A stretch of 64,000 bases of DNA from Zwartia panacis (GCF_030410395.1 NZ_JAUHHF010000005.1:62001-126000); one strand, 5' to 3'; counted from the stretch's first letter, positions 8,588 through 18,185 are shown. Numbers and translations are program-made. The notes: generated from the letters alone by a model not told the origin.

Positions 8588-9865
8588 ATGAATCGTCGTC
8601 ATTTTCTCGGACAAAGCGCAGCCATCGCCGGATTGGCCGTTGGCATAAACGGTCAAGCACATGCGAGCGCGCTGAAATCGGCCCAGATCGTAGTGGTCGG
8701 TGCAGGTTATGGTGGTGCGACTGCCGCAAAATACTTGCGCATGATGTCTAACAATACCGCTCAGGTCACCGTGATCGAGCCTAACCCGCAATTCATTTCA
8801 TGCCCACTCTCTAACCTAGTCGTGGGTGGATCACGCCAAATTAACGAGCTATCAGTTGCCTACGGTGGACTCGAAAAAAATCATGGCGTGAAAATGGTGA
8901 AAGATTCGGTCGCAAGCATTGACCAGCAGAAGAAAACGGTTCAGCTGGCATCTGGACAAACAATTAAATATGACAAGCTTGTGCTGTCACCCGGTATCGG
9001 TTTGATGATGGACAAGATCGAAGGACTAGATGCGGCCAATAAAGCGGGCGTCACACTGCAGGCCTGGAAAGCAGGCCCTGAGACCGTAGCTTTGCATAAG
9101 CAAATCGCAGAAATGCGCGATGGCGGTGTGTATGCGTTGAGTATTCCGCTCGCCCCTTATCGTTGCCCGCCAGGACCTTATGAGCGCGTGTGCCAGGTTG
9201 CAAACTACCTGAAGAAAAACAAACCGAAATCAAAAGTGTTGGTGTTTGATGCAAACCAGGACGTGACGTCGAAAGGCAAGTTATTCAAAGAGGCGTGGGC
9301 GAAACTTTACCCCGGCATCATTCAATACACGCCTGAGCACAATGTCACGGCGATTGATGCAAAGACACGCACCATCAAATTCGAGGTGCAGGAGGATGTC
9401 AAAGCCGACGTGTTGAATATTTTGCCTCCGATGAGTGCGGGAGATTTGATCGTGAAGTCAGGTCTGGCCGATGCGAATGGTCGTTGGTCAAACGTGAACT
9501 TTTTGAATTTTGAATCCGCGACGGCCAAAGATATACACATCATCGGTGATTCGATTCAGATCGCTCCAGCAATGCCGAAATCCGGCCACATGGCTAACCA
9601 GCATGCCAAGGTGACGGCTGCTGCGATCATTGCTGAACTGAGTGGATTGCCTATCAATCCGCAGCCAGTATTGACCAACACATGCTACAGCTTTGTGAAC
9701 GATACAGATGTGGTGCACGTTGCCAGCGTTCACCAATATGTCGCCGCTGAAAAGACCTTTAAGACTGTTCCGGGTTCAGGCGGGTTGTCTCCAGAACCCA
9801 CGGCGCTTGAAGGTACTTACGCTTGGGGATGGGCGAAAAATATCTGGGCAGATAGTCTCGCGTAA
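8588..9865 (+). CDS. soxF: Flavocytochrome c sulfide dehydrogenase flavoprotein subunit (SoxF/FccB)
   Basis: An FAD-dependent sulfide dehydrogenase subunit that oxidises sulfide or polysulfide in the periplasm. It has 425 residues: Tat signal (NRRHFLGQSAA to AHAS), a Rossmann FAD motif (VVVGAGYGGATAAKYL at about 35), C72 in FISCPLSN, C193/C202 in YRCPPGPYERVC, and the family C-terminal domain from about residue 350. Ribosome site AAAGGGG precedes the ATG. It lies just after the small cytochrome c and ends before a strong terminator. Confidence 0.93.
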   Translation: MNRRHFLGQSAAIAGLAVGINGQAHASALKSAQIVVVGAGYGGATAAKYLRMMSNNTAQVTVIEPNPQFISCPLSNLVVGGSRQINELSVAYGGLEKNHGVKMVKDSVASIDQQKKTVQLASGQTIKYDKLVLSPGIGLMMDKIEGLDAANKAGVTLQAWKAGPETVALHKQIAEMRDGGVYALSIPLAPYRCPPGPYERVCQVANYLKKNKPKSKVLVFDANQDVTSKGKLFKEAWAKLYPGIIQYTPEHNVTAIDAKTRTIKFEVQEDVKADVLNILPPMSAGDLIVKSGLADANGRWSNVNFLNFESATAKDIHIIGDSIQIAPAMPKSGHMANQHAKVTAAAIIAELSGLPINPQPVLTNTCYSFVNDTDVVHVASVHQYVAAEKTFKTVPGSGGLSPEPTALEGTYAWGWAKNIWADSLA

Positions 9866-9901
9866 AAGAAGGGCTCGGTAGGACTGAGCCGCAAAGAAAA
9901 A

Positions 9902-9933
9902 AGCTGTCAGGTTTGCACCTGACAGCTTTTTTT
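9902..9933 (+). terminator. Rho-independent terminator after the FCSD gene
   Basis: An 11-bp perfect stem, AGCTGTCAGGT (9902-9912) with ACCTGACAGCT (9917-9927), a 4-base loop and a run of T. It closes the rightward hydrolase-cytochrome-FCSD operon. Confidence 0.93.
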
Positions 9934-9939
9934 AATTTG

Positions 9940-10015
9940 TGGTGCCGGAGAAAGGAATCGAACCCTCGACCTTCTCATTACAAGTGAGCTGCTCTACCAA
10001 CTGAGCTACTCCGGC
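9940..10015 (-). tRNA. tRNA-Thr (anticodon TGT)
   Basis: A 76-base cloverleaf on the minus strand: acceptor GCCGGAG pairs with CTCCGGC, the D arm reads TAGCTCAGTTGG, the anticodon loop is CTTGTAA (TGT), the T arm is GAGGGTTCGATTC, and CCA is encoded at the end. Its 3' end lies 7 bases from the FCSD terminator on the other strand. Confidence 0.97.
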
Positions 10016-10091
10016 GTTTGGCAATCAAGCCAAAACTTCAACAACGGACAGAATTATAAATGATTTGTCGCAAACGTTCTTGCGATATTCA

Positions 10092-10529
10092 TTATTTGAC
10101 GATAGAAAGTTTTGGACGCTTGTTGTCAGGAGGTTTGGGACCTTCGGAGTCTGGCGTCGCGTGTGAGACTGGCGTAATCGTAGTCGCGCTTTCAGTGGGC
10201 TTTTCAGCGGGCTCTGAGGCTTCCACTTCAAAACCCATGCCCGCCCCCGTTTCTCGCGCATAGATCGCGCTGACGGCCGAAATCGGTACATAGAGATCTT
10301 CGGTGATGCCACTGAAGCGCGCCTGAAATTCAATCGCTTCATTACCGATCACTAAACGATTAGTGGCTAAAGCACCGATGTTCAGGGTGATTTGGCCATC
10401 ACGCACATGCGCACGAGGCACCAGAGTGTTGGCATCAACTTGCACAACAATCTGGGGTGTGTAGCCGTTGTCTGTGCACCACTCATGTAGTGCACGGATC
10501 ATGTACGGTTTAGTGGATGTTTCAGCCAT
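10092..10529 (-). CDS. sspB: ClpXP protease specificity-enhancing factor SspB
   Basis: SspB tethers ssrA-tagged and other substrates to ClpX. Of 145 residues, the first ~100 are the folded substrate-binding domain (KPYMIRALHEWCTDNGYTP, ITLNIGALATNRLVI, FSGITEDLYVPISAVSAIYA). A long Pro/Glu/Ser/Thr-rich linker then leads to the ClpX-docking tail RPKLSIVK at the extreme C-terminus. It lies 42 bases after sspA, the usual sspAB order downstream of petABC. Confidence 0.94.
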   Translation of the reverse strand: MAETSTKPYMIRALHEWCTDNGYTPQIVVQVDANTLVPRAHVRDGQITLNIGALATNRLVIGNEAIEFQARFSGITEDLYVPISAVSAIYARETGAGMGFEVEASEPAEKPTESATTITPVSHATPDSEGPKPPDNKRPKLSIVK

Positions 10530-10571
10530 AAGAGGTTTCAGTCTCTAGCGGTTTGAGCAATGTTTCAGCCA

Positions 10572-11183
10572 TTAACGGCGCATGACCTTTTCTGAAGGAG
10601 TGAGTGCCTCGATATAGGCGGGACGTGAAAAGATTCGCTCGCCGTATTTTTGAATCGGTGCAGCCGTCTTGGGAAGCTCAATGCCATAGTGATCCAAACG
10701 CCACAATAGAGGAGCCATTGCGACGTCCAGCATGGAGAATTCTTCACCGAGCATGTACTTATTCTTGAGCAGCAAAGGTGCGAGTTGCGACAAACGGTCA
10801 CGAACAGCTGCGCGAGCAATATTAAGTCGCTTCTCATCGCCCCGAATGGAACGGTCTTCGAGTGCGGCGACGTGGATGAACAACTCTTTTTCAAAGTTGT
10901 ACAAGAACAACCGCGTGCGAGCGCGCATGACAGGATCCGCGGGCATGAGCTGAGGGTGAGGAAAGCGCTCATCGATGTATTCGTTGATGATGTTTGATTC
11001 ATACAGAATCAGATCACGCTCAACCAGGATCGGCACTTGACCATAGGGATTCATGACAGAAATGTCTTCGGGCTTGTTGTACAAGTCGATGTCACGGATT
11101 TCAAAATCCATACCCTTTTCGAACAACACAAAGCGGCAGCGATGTGAGAAAGGGCAGGTGGTTCCGGAGTAAAGGACCATCAT
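10572..11183 (-). CDS. sspA: Stringent starvation protein A (GST-fold)
   Basis: An RNA-polymerase-associated regulator with a glutathione-S-transferase fold, 203 residues. The thioredoxin-like N-terminal domain has MVLYSGTTCPFSHRCRF and the conserved VPILVERDLILYESNIINEYIDE; an all-helical domain follows (LGEEFSMLDVAMAPLLWRLDHYGI). It sits between petC and sspB in typical betaproteobacterial order. Confidence 0.94.
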   Translation of the reverse strand: MMVLYSGTTCPFSHRCRFVLFEKGMDFEIRDIDLYNKPEDISVMNPYGQVPILVERDLILYESNIINEYIDERFPHPQLMPADPVMRARTRLFLYNFEKELFIHVAALEDRSIRGDEKRLNIARAAVRDRLSQLAPLLLKNKYMLGEEFSMLDVAMAPLLWRLDHYGIELPKTAAPIQKYGERIFSRPAYIEALTPSEKVMRR

Positions 11184-11217
11184 GATGGATATCCGTCCTA
11201 AAAATAAATACAGATAA

Positions 11218-11258
11218 AAAAAGCAAAAAGCCAGCGTCTACGTCAAGCAGACGCTGGC
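11218..11258 (-). terminator. Rho-independent terminator after petABC
   Basis: On the minus strand a 10-bp stem, GCCAGCGTCT (from 11258) with AGACGCTGGC (to 11230), has a 9-base loop and is followed by TTTTTGCTTTTTTT. It lies 15 bases past the petC stop, so sspA probably has its own promoter. Confidence 0.9.
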
Positions 11259-11272
11259 CCCAATAAAACGAC

Positions 11273-12124
11273 TTACTTGACGTGTTTCCAGAACGAAGCG
11301 TTCAGGCGCCACGCAATCACAAAAAAGATACCAAGGAACAGCAGAACCCAGACACCGATTTGTTTGCGCTTTTGCTGGATAGGCTCTGCCATCCAAGTCA
11401 TGAAGCCAGTCAAATCCGCCATGTCGCGGTCGTAGGCAGCGGCACGCTGGGGATCAAGCGCCTTGAATTTATGCTCAACCGAAGGCTTGCCAGTATAGTT
11501 CGCCAGAGGTTCAGCCTTGGAGACAACATAACCCGCTGGGTCGTATGTGGTGATAATTCGTTCCCAACCTGCAGGCTTGCCGGCTTGCGCGGCAGCTTTT
11601 TGCGTTGTCACGACAGTCATTTCACGAGGACCCTGACGCTCCCACAGAACATGTGGCATGCCGGCATTGGGGAATGCTAGGTTATCCCAACCTGTTGGTT
11701 TGCTTGTGTCGCGATAGAACGTGCGCAGGTATGTGTAAATGTAGTCCGAGCCGGTTGGGCCTGCATTGATGGACTTGGCGCGTGCCATCAGAGACAAATC
11801 TGGAGGCGCAGCGCCAAACCATGCTTTGCCGTCCTTGACAGAGACCGAACCCATCATCAGATCGCCGACTTTCTCGCCTGTGAACAGCAAGCTTTCACGG
11901 ATTTGCTGGTCGGTCAGACCAATATCCTTGAGCTTGTTGTAGCGCATGGCGGAGGCGCTGTGACAGTTGAGGCAGTAGTTCACAAACAGTTTCGCGCCGT
12001 TTTGGAGCGAAGCGATGTCATTGATGCGATTCGGTGCGCGCTCAAGCGGGAAATCTCCGCCTGCGGCGTTCGCGCCGGTGCATGTGATCACTAGGGCAAG
12101 AGCACAAAGCAGCTTCTTGATCAT
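11273..12124 (-). CDS. petC: Cytochrome c1 of the bc1 complex
   Basis: The heme subunit that takes electrons from the Rieske protein and reduces soluble cytochrome c. The ATG at 12124 (283 residues) is chosen because ACGGA lies 6 bases upstream; an ATG at 12130 abuts that site. Visible: signal peptide (MIKKLLCALAL to ANAA), heme site CLNCH, the c1 motif LFVNYCLNCHSASAMRYN, and one C-terminal membrane anchor (IGVWVLLFLGIFFVIAW). Last gene of petABC. Confidence 0.95.
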   Translation of the reverse strand: MIKKLLCALALVITCTGANAAGGDFPLERAPNRINDIASLQNGAKLFVNYCLNCHSASAMRYNKLKDIGLTDQQIRESLLFTGEKVGDLMMGSVSVKDGKAWFGAAPPDLSLMARAKSINAGPTGSDYIYTYLRTFYRDTSKPTGWDNLAFPNAGMPHVLWERQGPREMTVVTTQKAAAQAGKPAGWERIITTYDPAGYVVSKAEPLANYTGKPSVEHKFKALDPQRAAAYDRDMADLTGFMTWMAEPIQQKRKQIGVWVLLFLGIFFVIAWRLNASFWKHVK

Positions 12125-12149
12125 GGTCATTCCGTAAATAAAGTTAAGC

Positions 12150-13529
12150 TCAATGTGCGTGGAACGTGACACGGTCAGGGACCGGCTTGAACGTTCCAAG
12201 GCGACTCCAGACAGGCATCAGCAAGAAGAAGCCCAAGTAAATGAGCGTTCCGATCTGAGACATCAGGTTAAAGACGTCGGTCGGAGCTTGCGTACCCAAG
12301 TAGCCCAGCACAATAAAGTTCACAAAGAAGATGCCGTAAAGCACTTTGTGCCAACCTGGACGATAGCGAATGGACTTGACTGGGCTGTAATCCAGCCATG
12401 GGAGGAAGAACAGCAGCACCACTGCGCCGCCCATGGCGACCACACCCCAGAACTTCGCATCGATCGTACGCAGCAATACAGCCACCACGAGCAACACTAC
12501 AGGCACGATCAGCTTTGCAATGCCCTTTGTTTTAAAGAACATCACAATCGCAGCTACGACAGCGGCACCGGCCAGAACCCAGGTAAAGTCATCAGTCGTT
12601 GCACGTAACATCGAGTAGAAGGGCGTGAAATACCAGACCGGGGCAATGTGAAGCGGTGTCTTAAGTGGATCCGCTGGCAGGAAGTTGTTGAACTCCAGGA
12701 AGTAGCCACCCATCTCAGGGGCGAAGAAAATAATCGCCATGAAGATGATGAAAAAGCCGGCCACACCAAGAATGTCGTGAACAGTGTAGTAAGGATGGAA
12801 AGGTATCCCATCCAGCGGACGTCCATGCTTGTCTTTCTTGGCTTTGATGTCCACGCCATCGGGGTTGTTGGAGCCGACTTCGTGCAACGCGATCACGTGC
12901 GCGGCAACCAGACCCAGAAGAACCAAGGGGATCGCGATCACGTGGAAAGCAAAAAAGCGATTCAATGTTGCATCTGAAACCACGTAGTCGCCGCGAATCC
13001 AGATGGACAGTTCAGGCCCAATGAAAGGAATGGCAGAAAACAGGTTGACGATCACCTGAGCGCCCCAGAAGGACATCTGTCCCCAGGGGAGGAGGTAACC
13101 GAAAAACGCCTCGGCCATCAGGCAGAGGAAAATACCTACACCGAAAATCCAGACCAGTTCGCGGGGTTTGCGATAGGAGCCGTAAATGAGTGCGCGCGTC
13201 ATGTGGAGATAAACGACGATGAAGAACATCGACGCGCCCGTCGAGTGCATGTAGCGGATAAACCAGCCGCCTGGCACTTCACGCATGATGTATTCAACAG
13301 ACTGGAACGCGTACTGCGCGTCGGGTTTGTAATGCATGACGAGGAAAATACCTGTCACGATCTGCAACACCAGTACGAGCAGTGAGAGTGAACCAAAGAA
13401 ATACCAAAAATTGAAATTTTTGGGTGCGTAGTACTCGGACAAGTGCGCCTTGTAGCTAGACGTCAGCGGAAAGCGACGGTCTATCCATCCTAGCAGTCCG
13501 GTCGTTTCGACGGATTTTTCGCCAGCCAT
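12150..13529 (-). CDS. petB: Cytochrome b of the bc1 complex
   Basis: The di-heme quinol-oxidising membrane subunit, 459 residues. Conserved segments include the N-terminal NFWYFFGSLSLL helix, the heme-ligand helices (MHYKPDAQYAF, RYMHSTGASMFFIVVYLHM, FFAFHVIAIPLVLLGLVAAHVIALH), a PEMGGYFLE segment after the transmembrane core, and several further C-terminal helices, as in bacterial full-length cytochrome b. It sits between petA and petC. Confidence 0.97.
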   Translation of the reverse strand: MAGEKSVETTGLLGWIDRRFPLTSSYKAHLSEYYAPKNFNFWYFFGSLSLLVLVLQIVTGIFLVMHYKPDAQYAFQSVEYIMREVPGGWFIRYMHSTGASMFFIVVYLHMTRALIYGSYRKPRELVWIFGVGIFLCLMAEAFFGYLLPWGQMSFWGAQVIVNLFSAIPFIGPELSIWIRGDYVVSDATLNRFFAFHVIAIPLVLLGLVAAHVIALHEVGSNNPDGVDIKAKKDKHGRPLDGIPFHPYYTVHDILGVAGFFIIFMAIIFFAPEMGGYFLEFNNFLPADPLKTPLHIAPVWYFTPFYSMLRATTDDFTWVLAGAAVVAAIVMFFKTKGIAKLIVPVVLLVVAVLLRTIDAKFWGVVAMGGAVVLLFFLPWLDYSPVKSIRYRPGWHKVLYGIFFVNFIVLGYLGTQAPTDVFNLMSQIGTLIYLGFFLLMPVWSRLGTFKPVPDRVTFHAH

Positions 13530-13586
13530 GAAACGGCTCCTTTACTTTAATCAGTGTCGCGATGTGCGTTGTTAATCAAAGGCCGA

Positions 13587-14228
13587 TCAGGCCTTGTTGT
13601 CCTCGTCAACACCGATAATGATTTTGGTGTCGCTCAGGTATTGGTACGGTGGCACTTCGAGGTTATCTGGCGCAGGTTTGTTTTTGTAAACACGACCGGC
13701 CATATCGAACGTCGAACCATGGCATGGGCACAGGAAGCCGCCATCCCAGTTGTTGGGTAGGCTAGGCTGCGGTCCCGTCTGGAATTTCGGCGTCGGTGAG
13801 CAACCGAGGTGCGTGCAAATACCGACCGTCACAAAAATATCGGGTTTGCGCGAACGCCATTCGTTTTTGGCGTAAGGGGGCGTCACACCTGGGCGATTGG
13901 AATCCGGATCTGCGAGGTCCGGATCGTTTTGCTTGAGCGTGCCAAGTTGTTCTTTGGTACGGTGAATCACCCAGACGGGTTTACCGCGCCATTCGACAGT
14001 GCGCATCTCGCCCGGGGCGATGGTGCTGATGTCGACTTCGACGGGGGCGCCTGCGGCGCGGGCCTTTTCTGAGGGCGCAAATGTGCTTACGAAGGGAACA
14101 GCTAAAGCGGCTCCGGCGACACCACCTACGGCACAGGTCGTGCCGATCCAGAAGCGGCGCGAAGGGTCGGCGGGCAGGGTTGGGGGAACCGCGCCTTCGT
14201 CGTCATGCAGAATCGAATCCTGACTCAT
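13587..14228 (-). CDS. petA: Rieske iron-sulfur subunit of the bc1 complex
   Basis: The 2Fe-2S subunit that shuttles electrons from quinol to cytochrome c1. The ATG at 14228 (213 residues) follows an AAGGATAGGA ribosome site; the upstream in-frame extension to 14285 lacks one. A Tat-type membrane anchor (PSRRFWIGTTCAVGG) retains the protein. Cluster ligands are CTHLGC and CPCHGS. First gene of the leftward petABC operon, divergent from mscL across 133 bases. Confidence 0.96.
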   Translation of the reverse strand: MSQDSILHDDEGAVPPTLPADPSRRFWIGTTCAVGGVAGAALAVPFVSTFAPSEKARAAGAPVEVDISTIAPGEMRTVEWRGKPVWVIHRTKEQLGTLKQNDPDLADPDSNRPGVTPPYAKNEWRSRKPDIFVTVGICTHLGCSPTPKFQTGPQPSLPNNWDGGFLCPCHGSTFDMAGRVYKNKPAPDNLEVPPYQYLSDTKIIIGVDEDNKA

Positions 14229-14361
14229 CTTCCTATCCTTATTGCAGCCAACACGTTCGAGCGGACGTGCTGAAGACTGGTTCACACCAAACTTGTTACA
14301 AATTTTCTAACCTCTTATTATAGCCCTACGATGCACACACTTTCATCATGGGAATCAAGAA

Positions 14362-14811
14362 ATGAATCAAGCTCGAGGATTTTTAAAGGAATTTCGCGCC
14401 TTCGCAGTTCGGGGCAACGTTGTTGACCTTGCAATCGGTGTGATTGTGGGTGCTGCGTTTAGCAAAATTGTGGACTCGCTGGTCAAAGACATTGTGATGC
14501 CGATCGTGAACTTTTTGGTCGGAGGCGCGATGGATTTCAGCAACAAATTCTTTGTGTTGTCGCGCCCGGTCGATTATGCAGGTCCTGAAACGTACGCTGA
14601 TCTGACAAAGGCAGGTGCGACTGTTTTTGCCTGGGGTAACTTTGTCACCATCGTCATTAACTTTATTTTGCTGGCGTTTGTGATTTTCTGGATGGTCAAG
14701 GCAATCAATACCGCCCGCAGCAAAATGGATCTGGAGGCTCAGGCCGAACCACCCAAAACGCCTGAGGATGTGCTCCTTTTAAGAGAAATTCGTGATTCTT
14801 TAAAGAAATAG
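14362..14811 (+). CDS. mscL: Large-conductance mechanosensitive channel
   Basis: MscL is the pressure-relief pore opened by membrane tension. The 149-residue protein has the conserved N-terminal amphipathic segment and pore helix ([22 protein letters not shown]), a periplasmic loop with DFSNKFFVL, the second helix ([17 protein letters not shown]), and a charged cytoplasmic bundle ([12 protein letters not shown]). It stands alone, convergent with the Nif3-like gene. Confidence 0.96.
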   Translation: MNQARGFLKEFRAFAVRGNVVDLAIGVIVGAAFSKIVDSLVKDIVMPIVNFLVGGAMDFSNKFFVLSRPVDYAGPETYADLTKAGATVFAWGNFVTIVINFILLAFVIFWMVKAINTARSKMDLEAQAEPPKTPEDVLLLREIRDSLKK

Positions 14812-14827
14812 AACACATAATCGCTAC

Positions 14828-15586
14828 TTAAACCGGATTGTCGATATCAACGAAATCGACTCGAATGCCGAATGTGTCCTGGATGGCGGCGCCTAGCGCC
14901 TGGACACCATAGCGCTCAGTTGCATGGTGTCCGGCGCTGATGAAGCCAACATTGGCTTCTCGTGCCAGATGCACGGTAGGTTCAGAGATTTCACCAGTGA
15001 TGAAAATCTGGGCGCCTGCGTCAATCGCATGCGTCAGCATGCTTTGAGCCGCACCAGTGCACCAGGCCATGCGGCCGGCAGGCATGCCCGCATCGCCGAT
15101 CACTTGCGGGACTCGACCCAGGGCTTTTTCAACGCTGGCAGCCACCTCGCCTAGCGTGCGCGCACCTGGCATGTGACCCAGCCAAATCAGGTTGCCTGGT
15201 CCAGCGGTTTCATTTGAGGGTATTAAGCCAAGAACCCGAGCGAGCTGGGCATTGTTGCCAAGTTCTGGGTGGGCATCGAGAGGCAGATGGTAAGCAATCA
15301 GGTTGATATCACTGGCAAGAATGCTGGCCAGCCGGCTTTTGCGTGTACCGAGCACCCGGGAGTCTTCGCCCTTCCAGAACCATCCGTGATGGACAAGTAA
15401 CGCATCGGCGCCCCGTTCAGTGGCCACGTCAATCAAGGCCTGACTCGCCGTCACACCCGCGATAATATGAGAGATTGTTGATTTGCCTTCAACCTGCAAG
15501 CCGTTCGGGCAGTAATCGCTGAAGGACGTGGCATTGAGTTTGGTGTCGAGCCAAGCGCAAAGCTCGCGAGTTGCAATCGATTTCAT
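14828..15586 (-). CDS. Nif3-like dinuclear metal-centre protein (GTP cyclohydrolase I type 2 family)
   Basis: A member of the YbgI/NIF3 family, 252 residues from the ATG at 15586. Metal-ligand motifs are visible: LVHHGWFWKG, YHLPLDAHPELGNN, and the C-terminal SAGHHATERYGVQALG. Family members are dinuclear metalloproteins of unsettled physiological role; annotation as GTP cyclohydrolase type 2 is by homology only. Its start codon is only 19 bases from that of the divergent protease gene. Confidence 0.9.
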   Translation of the reverse strand: MKSIATRELCAWLDTKLNATSFSDYCPNGLQVEGKSTISHIIAGVTASQALIDVATERGADALLVHHGWFWKGEDSRVLGTRKSRLASILASDINLIAYHLPLDAHPELGNNAQLARVLGLIPSNETAGPGNLIWLGHMPGARTLGEVAASVEKALGRVPQVIGDAGMPAGRMAWCTGAAQSMLTHAIDAGAQIFITGEISEPTVHLAREANVGFISAGHHATERYGVQALGAAIQDTFGIRVDFVDIDNPV

Positions 15587-15605
15587 TATTTTCCCTGGTA
15601 GCAAG

Positions 15606-16757
15606 ATGCGTCGTATTTGGCTGATATTCGCTCAGACCGTCACGGTATGTTTAGCGATTTTATTCGTGGTGGTGACTTTGCGTCCGGATTGGTTGCGTTC
15701 GACCAGTACCCAAACAAGTCATATGGTCGCGCCGAGTGTCTCACCTGCAGCTGTTCAGTCGCAAGCGCCTGGTTCTTACGCGGATGCCGTATCAAGAGCT
15801 GCCCCTGCGGTTGTCAACATCCACACAAAAAAACGCATTGAAGTGTCGCGTCTACCGCTCCCACAAGATCCAGTGTTACGACATTTTTTTGAGCAGATGC
15901 CTGGCTTCAAGCAAGAGCAGGAATCAACCAGTCTGGGCTCAGGTGTCATCGTCTCCGCACAAGGCCATGTCGTAACGAATTTTCACGTGGTGGAGGGCGC
16001 AGACGAAATCGTCGTCGCGCTGCGCGATGGTCGCCAATCACGCGCGAAAACAATCGGTATTGATCCTGAATCTGATCTCGCCGTATTGCAAGTCTCACTC
16101 ACTGATCTGCCGGTCCTCCCATTTGATGTTGCAAATTCGCCTCGTGTCGGTGATGTCGTGTTGGCAATTGGCAACCCTTTTGGTGTCGGACAAACCGTCA
16201 CAATGGGTGTCGTCTCTGCATTAGGTCGTGCTGGGTTGGGAATCAATACATATGAAAATTTTATCCAGACCGATGCAGCGATTAACCCAGGTAATTCAGG
16301 CGGTGCCTTGATTGATACGCTGGGTCGCTTAATTGGGATCAATACCGCTATTTATTCCAAGTCTGGCGGATCGCTTGGGATTGGTTTCGCGATCCCTGCG
16401 CAAGCGGCTCAAATGGTTGTAGGGCAAATTGTGCGCAATGGTTTTGTCAGTCGTGGCTGGCTGGGTATCGAAACTCAGGATGTCACACCGGATTTAGCCA
16501 AGGCATTTAAATTGTCCACTCCGGAGGGGGTCATCGTCGCAAGCGTGATGCGCGATGGGCCAGGCGCCAAAGGTGGCCTGAAGGTGGGTGACATTATCCT
16601 GAAGTTGGATGGAGAGCCTGCTGCCAGTACACCCAGGGTCATGACCTCCTTGGCATCCAAGGCGCCAGGTACCCGGGTGTCTCTGGAGATTTATCGAAAC
16701 GGGCGAGCGCAAACACTGTCGCTCACCCTGGGACAGCGACCTGTCAGGCCGCGTTAG
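15606..16757 (+). CDS. Membrane-anchored HtrA/DegS-like serine protease
   Basis: A trypsin-like periplasmic quality-control protease, 383 residues from the ATG at 15606. One N-terminal membrane helix (IWLIFAQTVTVCLAILFVVVT) anchors it. The catalytic triad is visible: His in VTNFHVVEG, Asp in DPESDLAVLQV, Ser in INPGNSGGAL. A single PDZ domain follows (SRGWLGIETQDVTPDLA to the end). One PDZ plus an anchor makes it DegS-like in layout; whether it cuts an anti-sigma factor is unknown. Confidence 0.92.
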   Translation: MRRIWLIFAQTVTVCLAILFVVVTLRPDWLRSTSTQTSHMVAPSVSPAAVQSQAPGSYADAVSRAAPAVVNIHTKKRIEVSRLPLPQDPVLRHFFEQMPGFKQEQESTSLGSGVIVSAQGHVVTNFHVVEGADEIVVALRDGRQSRAKTIGIDPESDLAVLQVSLTDLPVLPFDVANSPRVGDVVLAIGNPFGVGQTVTMGVVSALGRAGLGINTYENFIQTDAAINPGNSGGALIDTLGRLIGINTAIYSKSGGSLGIGFAIPAQAAQMVVGQIVRNGFVSRGWLGIETQDVTPDLAKAFKLSTPEGVIVASVMRDGPGAKGGLKVGDIILKLDGEPAASTPRVMTSLASKAPGTRVSLEIYRNGRAQTLSLTLGQRPVRPR

Positions 16758-16765
16758 CTTGAAAA

Positions 16766-17128
16766 TTAAGAGGCAGCTGGAGGGTTCGTGCCGGAAACGC
16801 CCGTGGCTTCGGTGTCTGTGCCTGGAGGATGTTCGACGAAAAGATTTTCTGCTTGCGTCAGCAGGGGGCGTCGGATCGCTGGACGCAGATGATGGAAAAT
16901 TTCCTGTAATCGTGCTTCATCATCATCGGCGGTGTAGAACCAGCTCACGGGCATCTTGAGGATTTCGGCCACTTTGCACATCAACTGATAGTCAGGTGAG
17001 TGCTTGCCTCGCTCATACTGATTCATCCGGGCGCTGGCAGACATAGGATCGATCCCGGCAAGTTTGCCGAGTTTTTCTTGCGATAACCCTGCGCGGAGGC
17101 GGGCTTGTTTGAGACGGTGAGCGAGCAC
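16766..17128 (-). CDS. XRE-family helix-turn-helix regulator
   Basis: A small DNA-binding protein with a Cro/C1-type HTH (LAHRLKQARLRAGLSQEKLG to PVSWFYTADDDE) followed by a short C-terminal region. A GTG start at 17128 is preferred because AAAGGGA lies 5 bases upstream; this gives 120 residues and places the HTH at the N-terminus. The frame is open to 17263, but that extension has no matching features. It is convergent with the HtrA gene (8 bases between stops). Target unknown. Confidence 0.75.
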   Translation of the reverse strand: MLAHRLKQARLRAGLSQEKLGKLAGIDPMSASARMNQYERGKHSPDYQLMCKVAEILKMPVSWFYTADDDEARLQEIFHHLRPAIRRPLLTQAENLFVEHPPGTDTEATGVSGTNPPAAS

Positions 17129-17396
17129 AGTGGTCCCTTTGAAGTTCTTGCTGCTTGAATATAAAAACAAATTGGCAGGTCTACAAGAGGCGATACCCGA
17201 AGCCAAAGCCATAATGTTAAATTTAGAAAACGCCAGAAGATATACCTTTCCAGCAACGTTCACAACATATTTTTTGTAAGATTTCTTGAGCGTCTTTGGT
17301 AGATAAGCGTAAACAGACCTACCAAAAAGAGTGGTTCCATACGCTGTAAGTACTATCTTTAGGTTTTTTGCAGCGAAGTTGTATTTTCAACTTTTT

Positions 17397-18185
17397 TCAA
17401 ATTGTGGAATCGGTTGCTTCGGGTTTTGTTTCTTCGGATCGTGGTTTGATGCCGCGCGCCAATAAGATTCCGATTTCATACAGCACACATAAAGGCACTG
17501 CCAGTAAAAACTGGCTCACAACATCGGGAGGCGTGACGACAGCCGCGATGATGAAAGCGCCCACAATCACATAACCCCGCGCTTGCTTGAGCTGCGCAAT
17601 GGTAACGATGTTCATCCGTACCAGAAGAATGACCGCGACAGGGACTTCAAACGTAATGCCAAAGGCCAGAAACATCGTCATGACGAAGCCCAGATAGGCC
17701 TCGATATCCGGAGCGGGCGTGATCGACTGTGGTGCGAACGAAGCAATAAAACTAAACACTGTTTTAAAAACAACGAAGTAGCAAAACGCCATACCTGCCA
17801 GAAAAAGCAAGGAGCTCGAAACGATCAGTGGCAAAGCTAAGCGTTGTTCATGACGGTAGAGACCGGGTGCGACGAAGGCCCAGACCTGATAGAGCACGAC
17901 AGGAAGTGACACCACAAAGGCCGCCATCATCGTGACCTTGACTGGAACCATGAAGGGTGTAATGACCCCTGTAGCGATCATGCGGGTGCCGTCAGGTAAA
18001 GAGGCAAGCATTGGGGCGGCCAACAAGTCGTAAATCGCCGAAGCCCCAGGGTACATGAACAAAACGATAAAGACGGCAAGCATCGTGCCGACGGCGCGCA
18101 AAAGGCGCGTACGCAATTCCACGAGGTGTGACATGAAACTTTCGCCACCCTGGGGGTTATCTTGTGAATGCTCTTCAGTACTCAA
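17397..18185 (-). CDS. tatC: Sec-independent translocase subunit TatC
   Basis: TatC is the six-helix receptor for twin-arginine signal peptides; this window encodes several clients (SoxB, SoxC, SoxY, FCSD, Rieske, hydrolase). It has 262 residues with the conserved [15 protein letters not shown] start, the [12 protein letters not shown] motif and GITFEVPV. The start is TTG at 18185, overlapping the tatB stop by four bases (TTGA); an internal ATG at 18134 is the alternative. The C-terminal tail is charged. Confidence 0.95.
   Translation of the reverse strand: MSTEEHSQDNPQGGESFMSHLVELRTRLLRAVGTMLAVFIVLFMYPGASAIYDLLAAPMLASLPDGTRMIATGVITPFMVPVKVTMMAAFVVSLPVVLYQVWAFVAPGLYRHEQRLALPLIVSSSLLFLAGMAFCYFVVFKTVFSFIASFAPQSITPAPDIEAYLGFVMTMFLAFGITFEVPVAVILLVRMNIVTIAQLKQARGYVIVGAFIIAAVVTPPDVVSQFLLAVPLCVLYEIGILLARGIKPRSEETKPEATDSTI

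Noticed and set aside
9866-10091. tRNA-Thr as an integration site
   Set aside because: No integrase, direct repeat of the tRNA 3' end or composition shift is seen next to it; both flanks are core genes.
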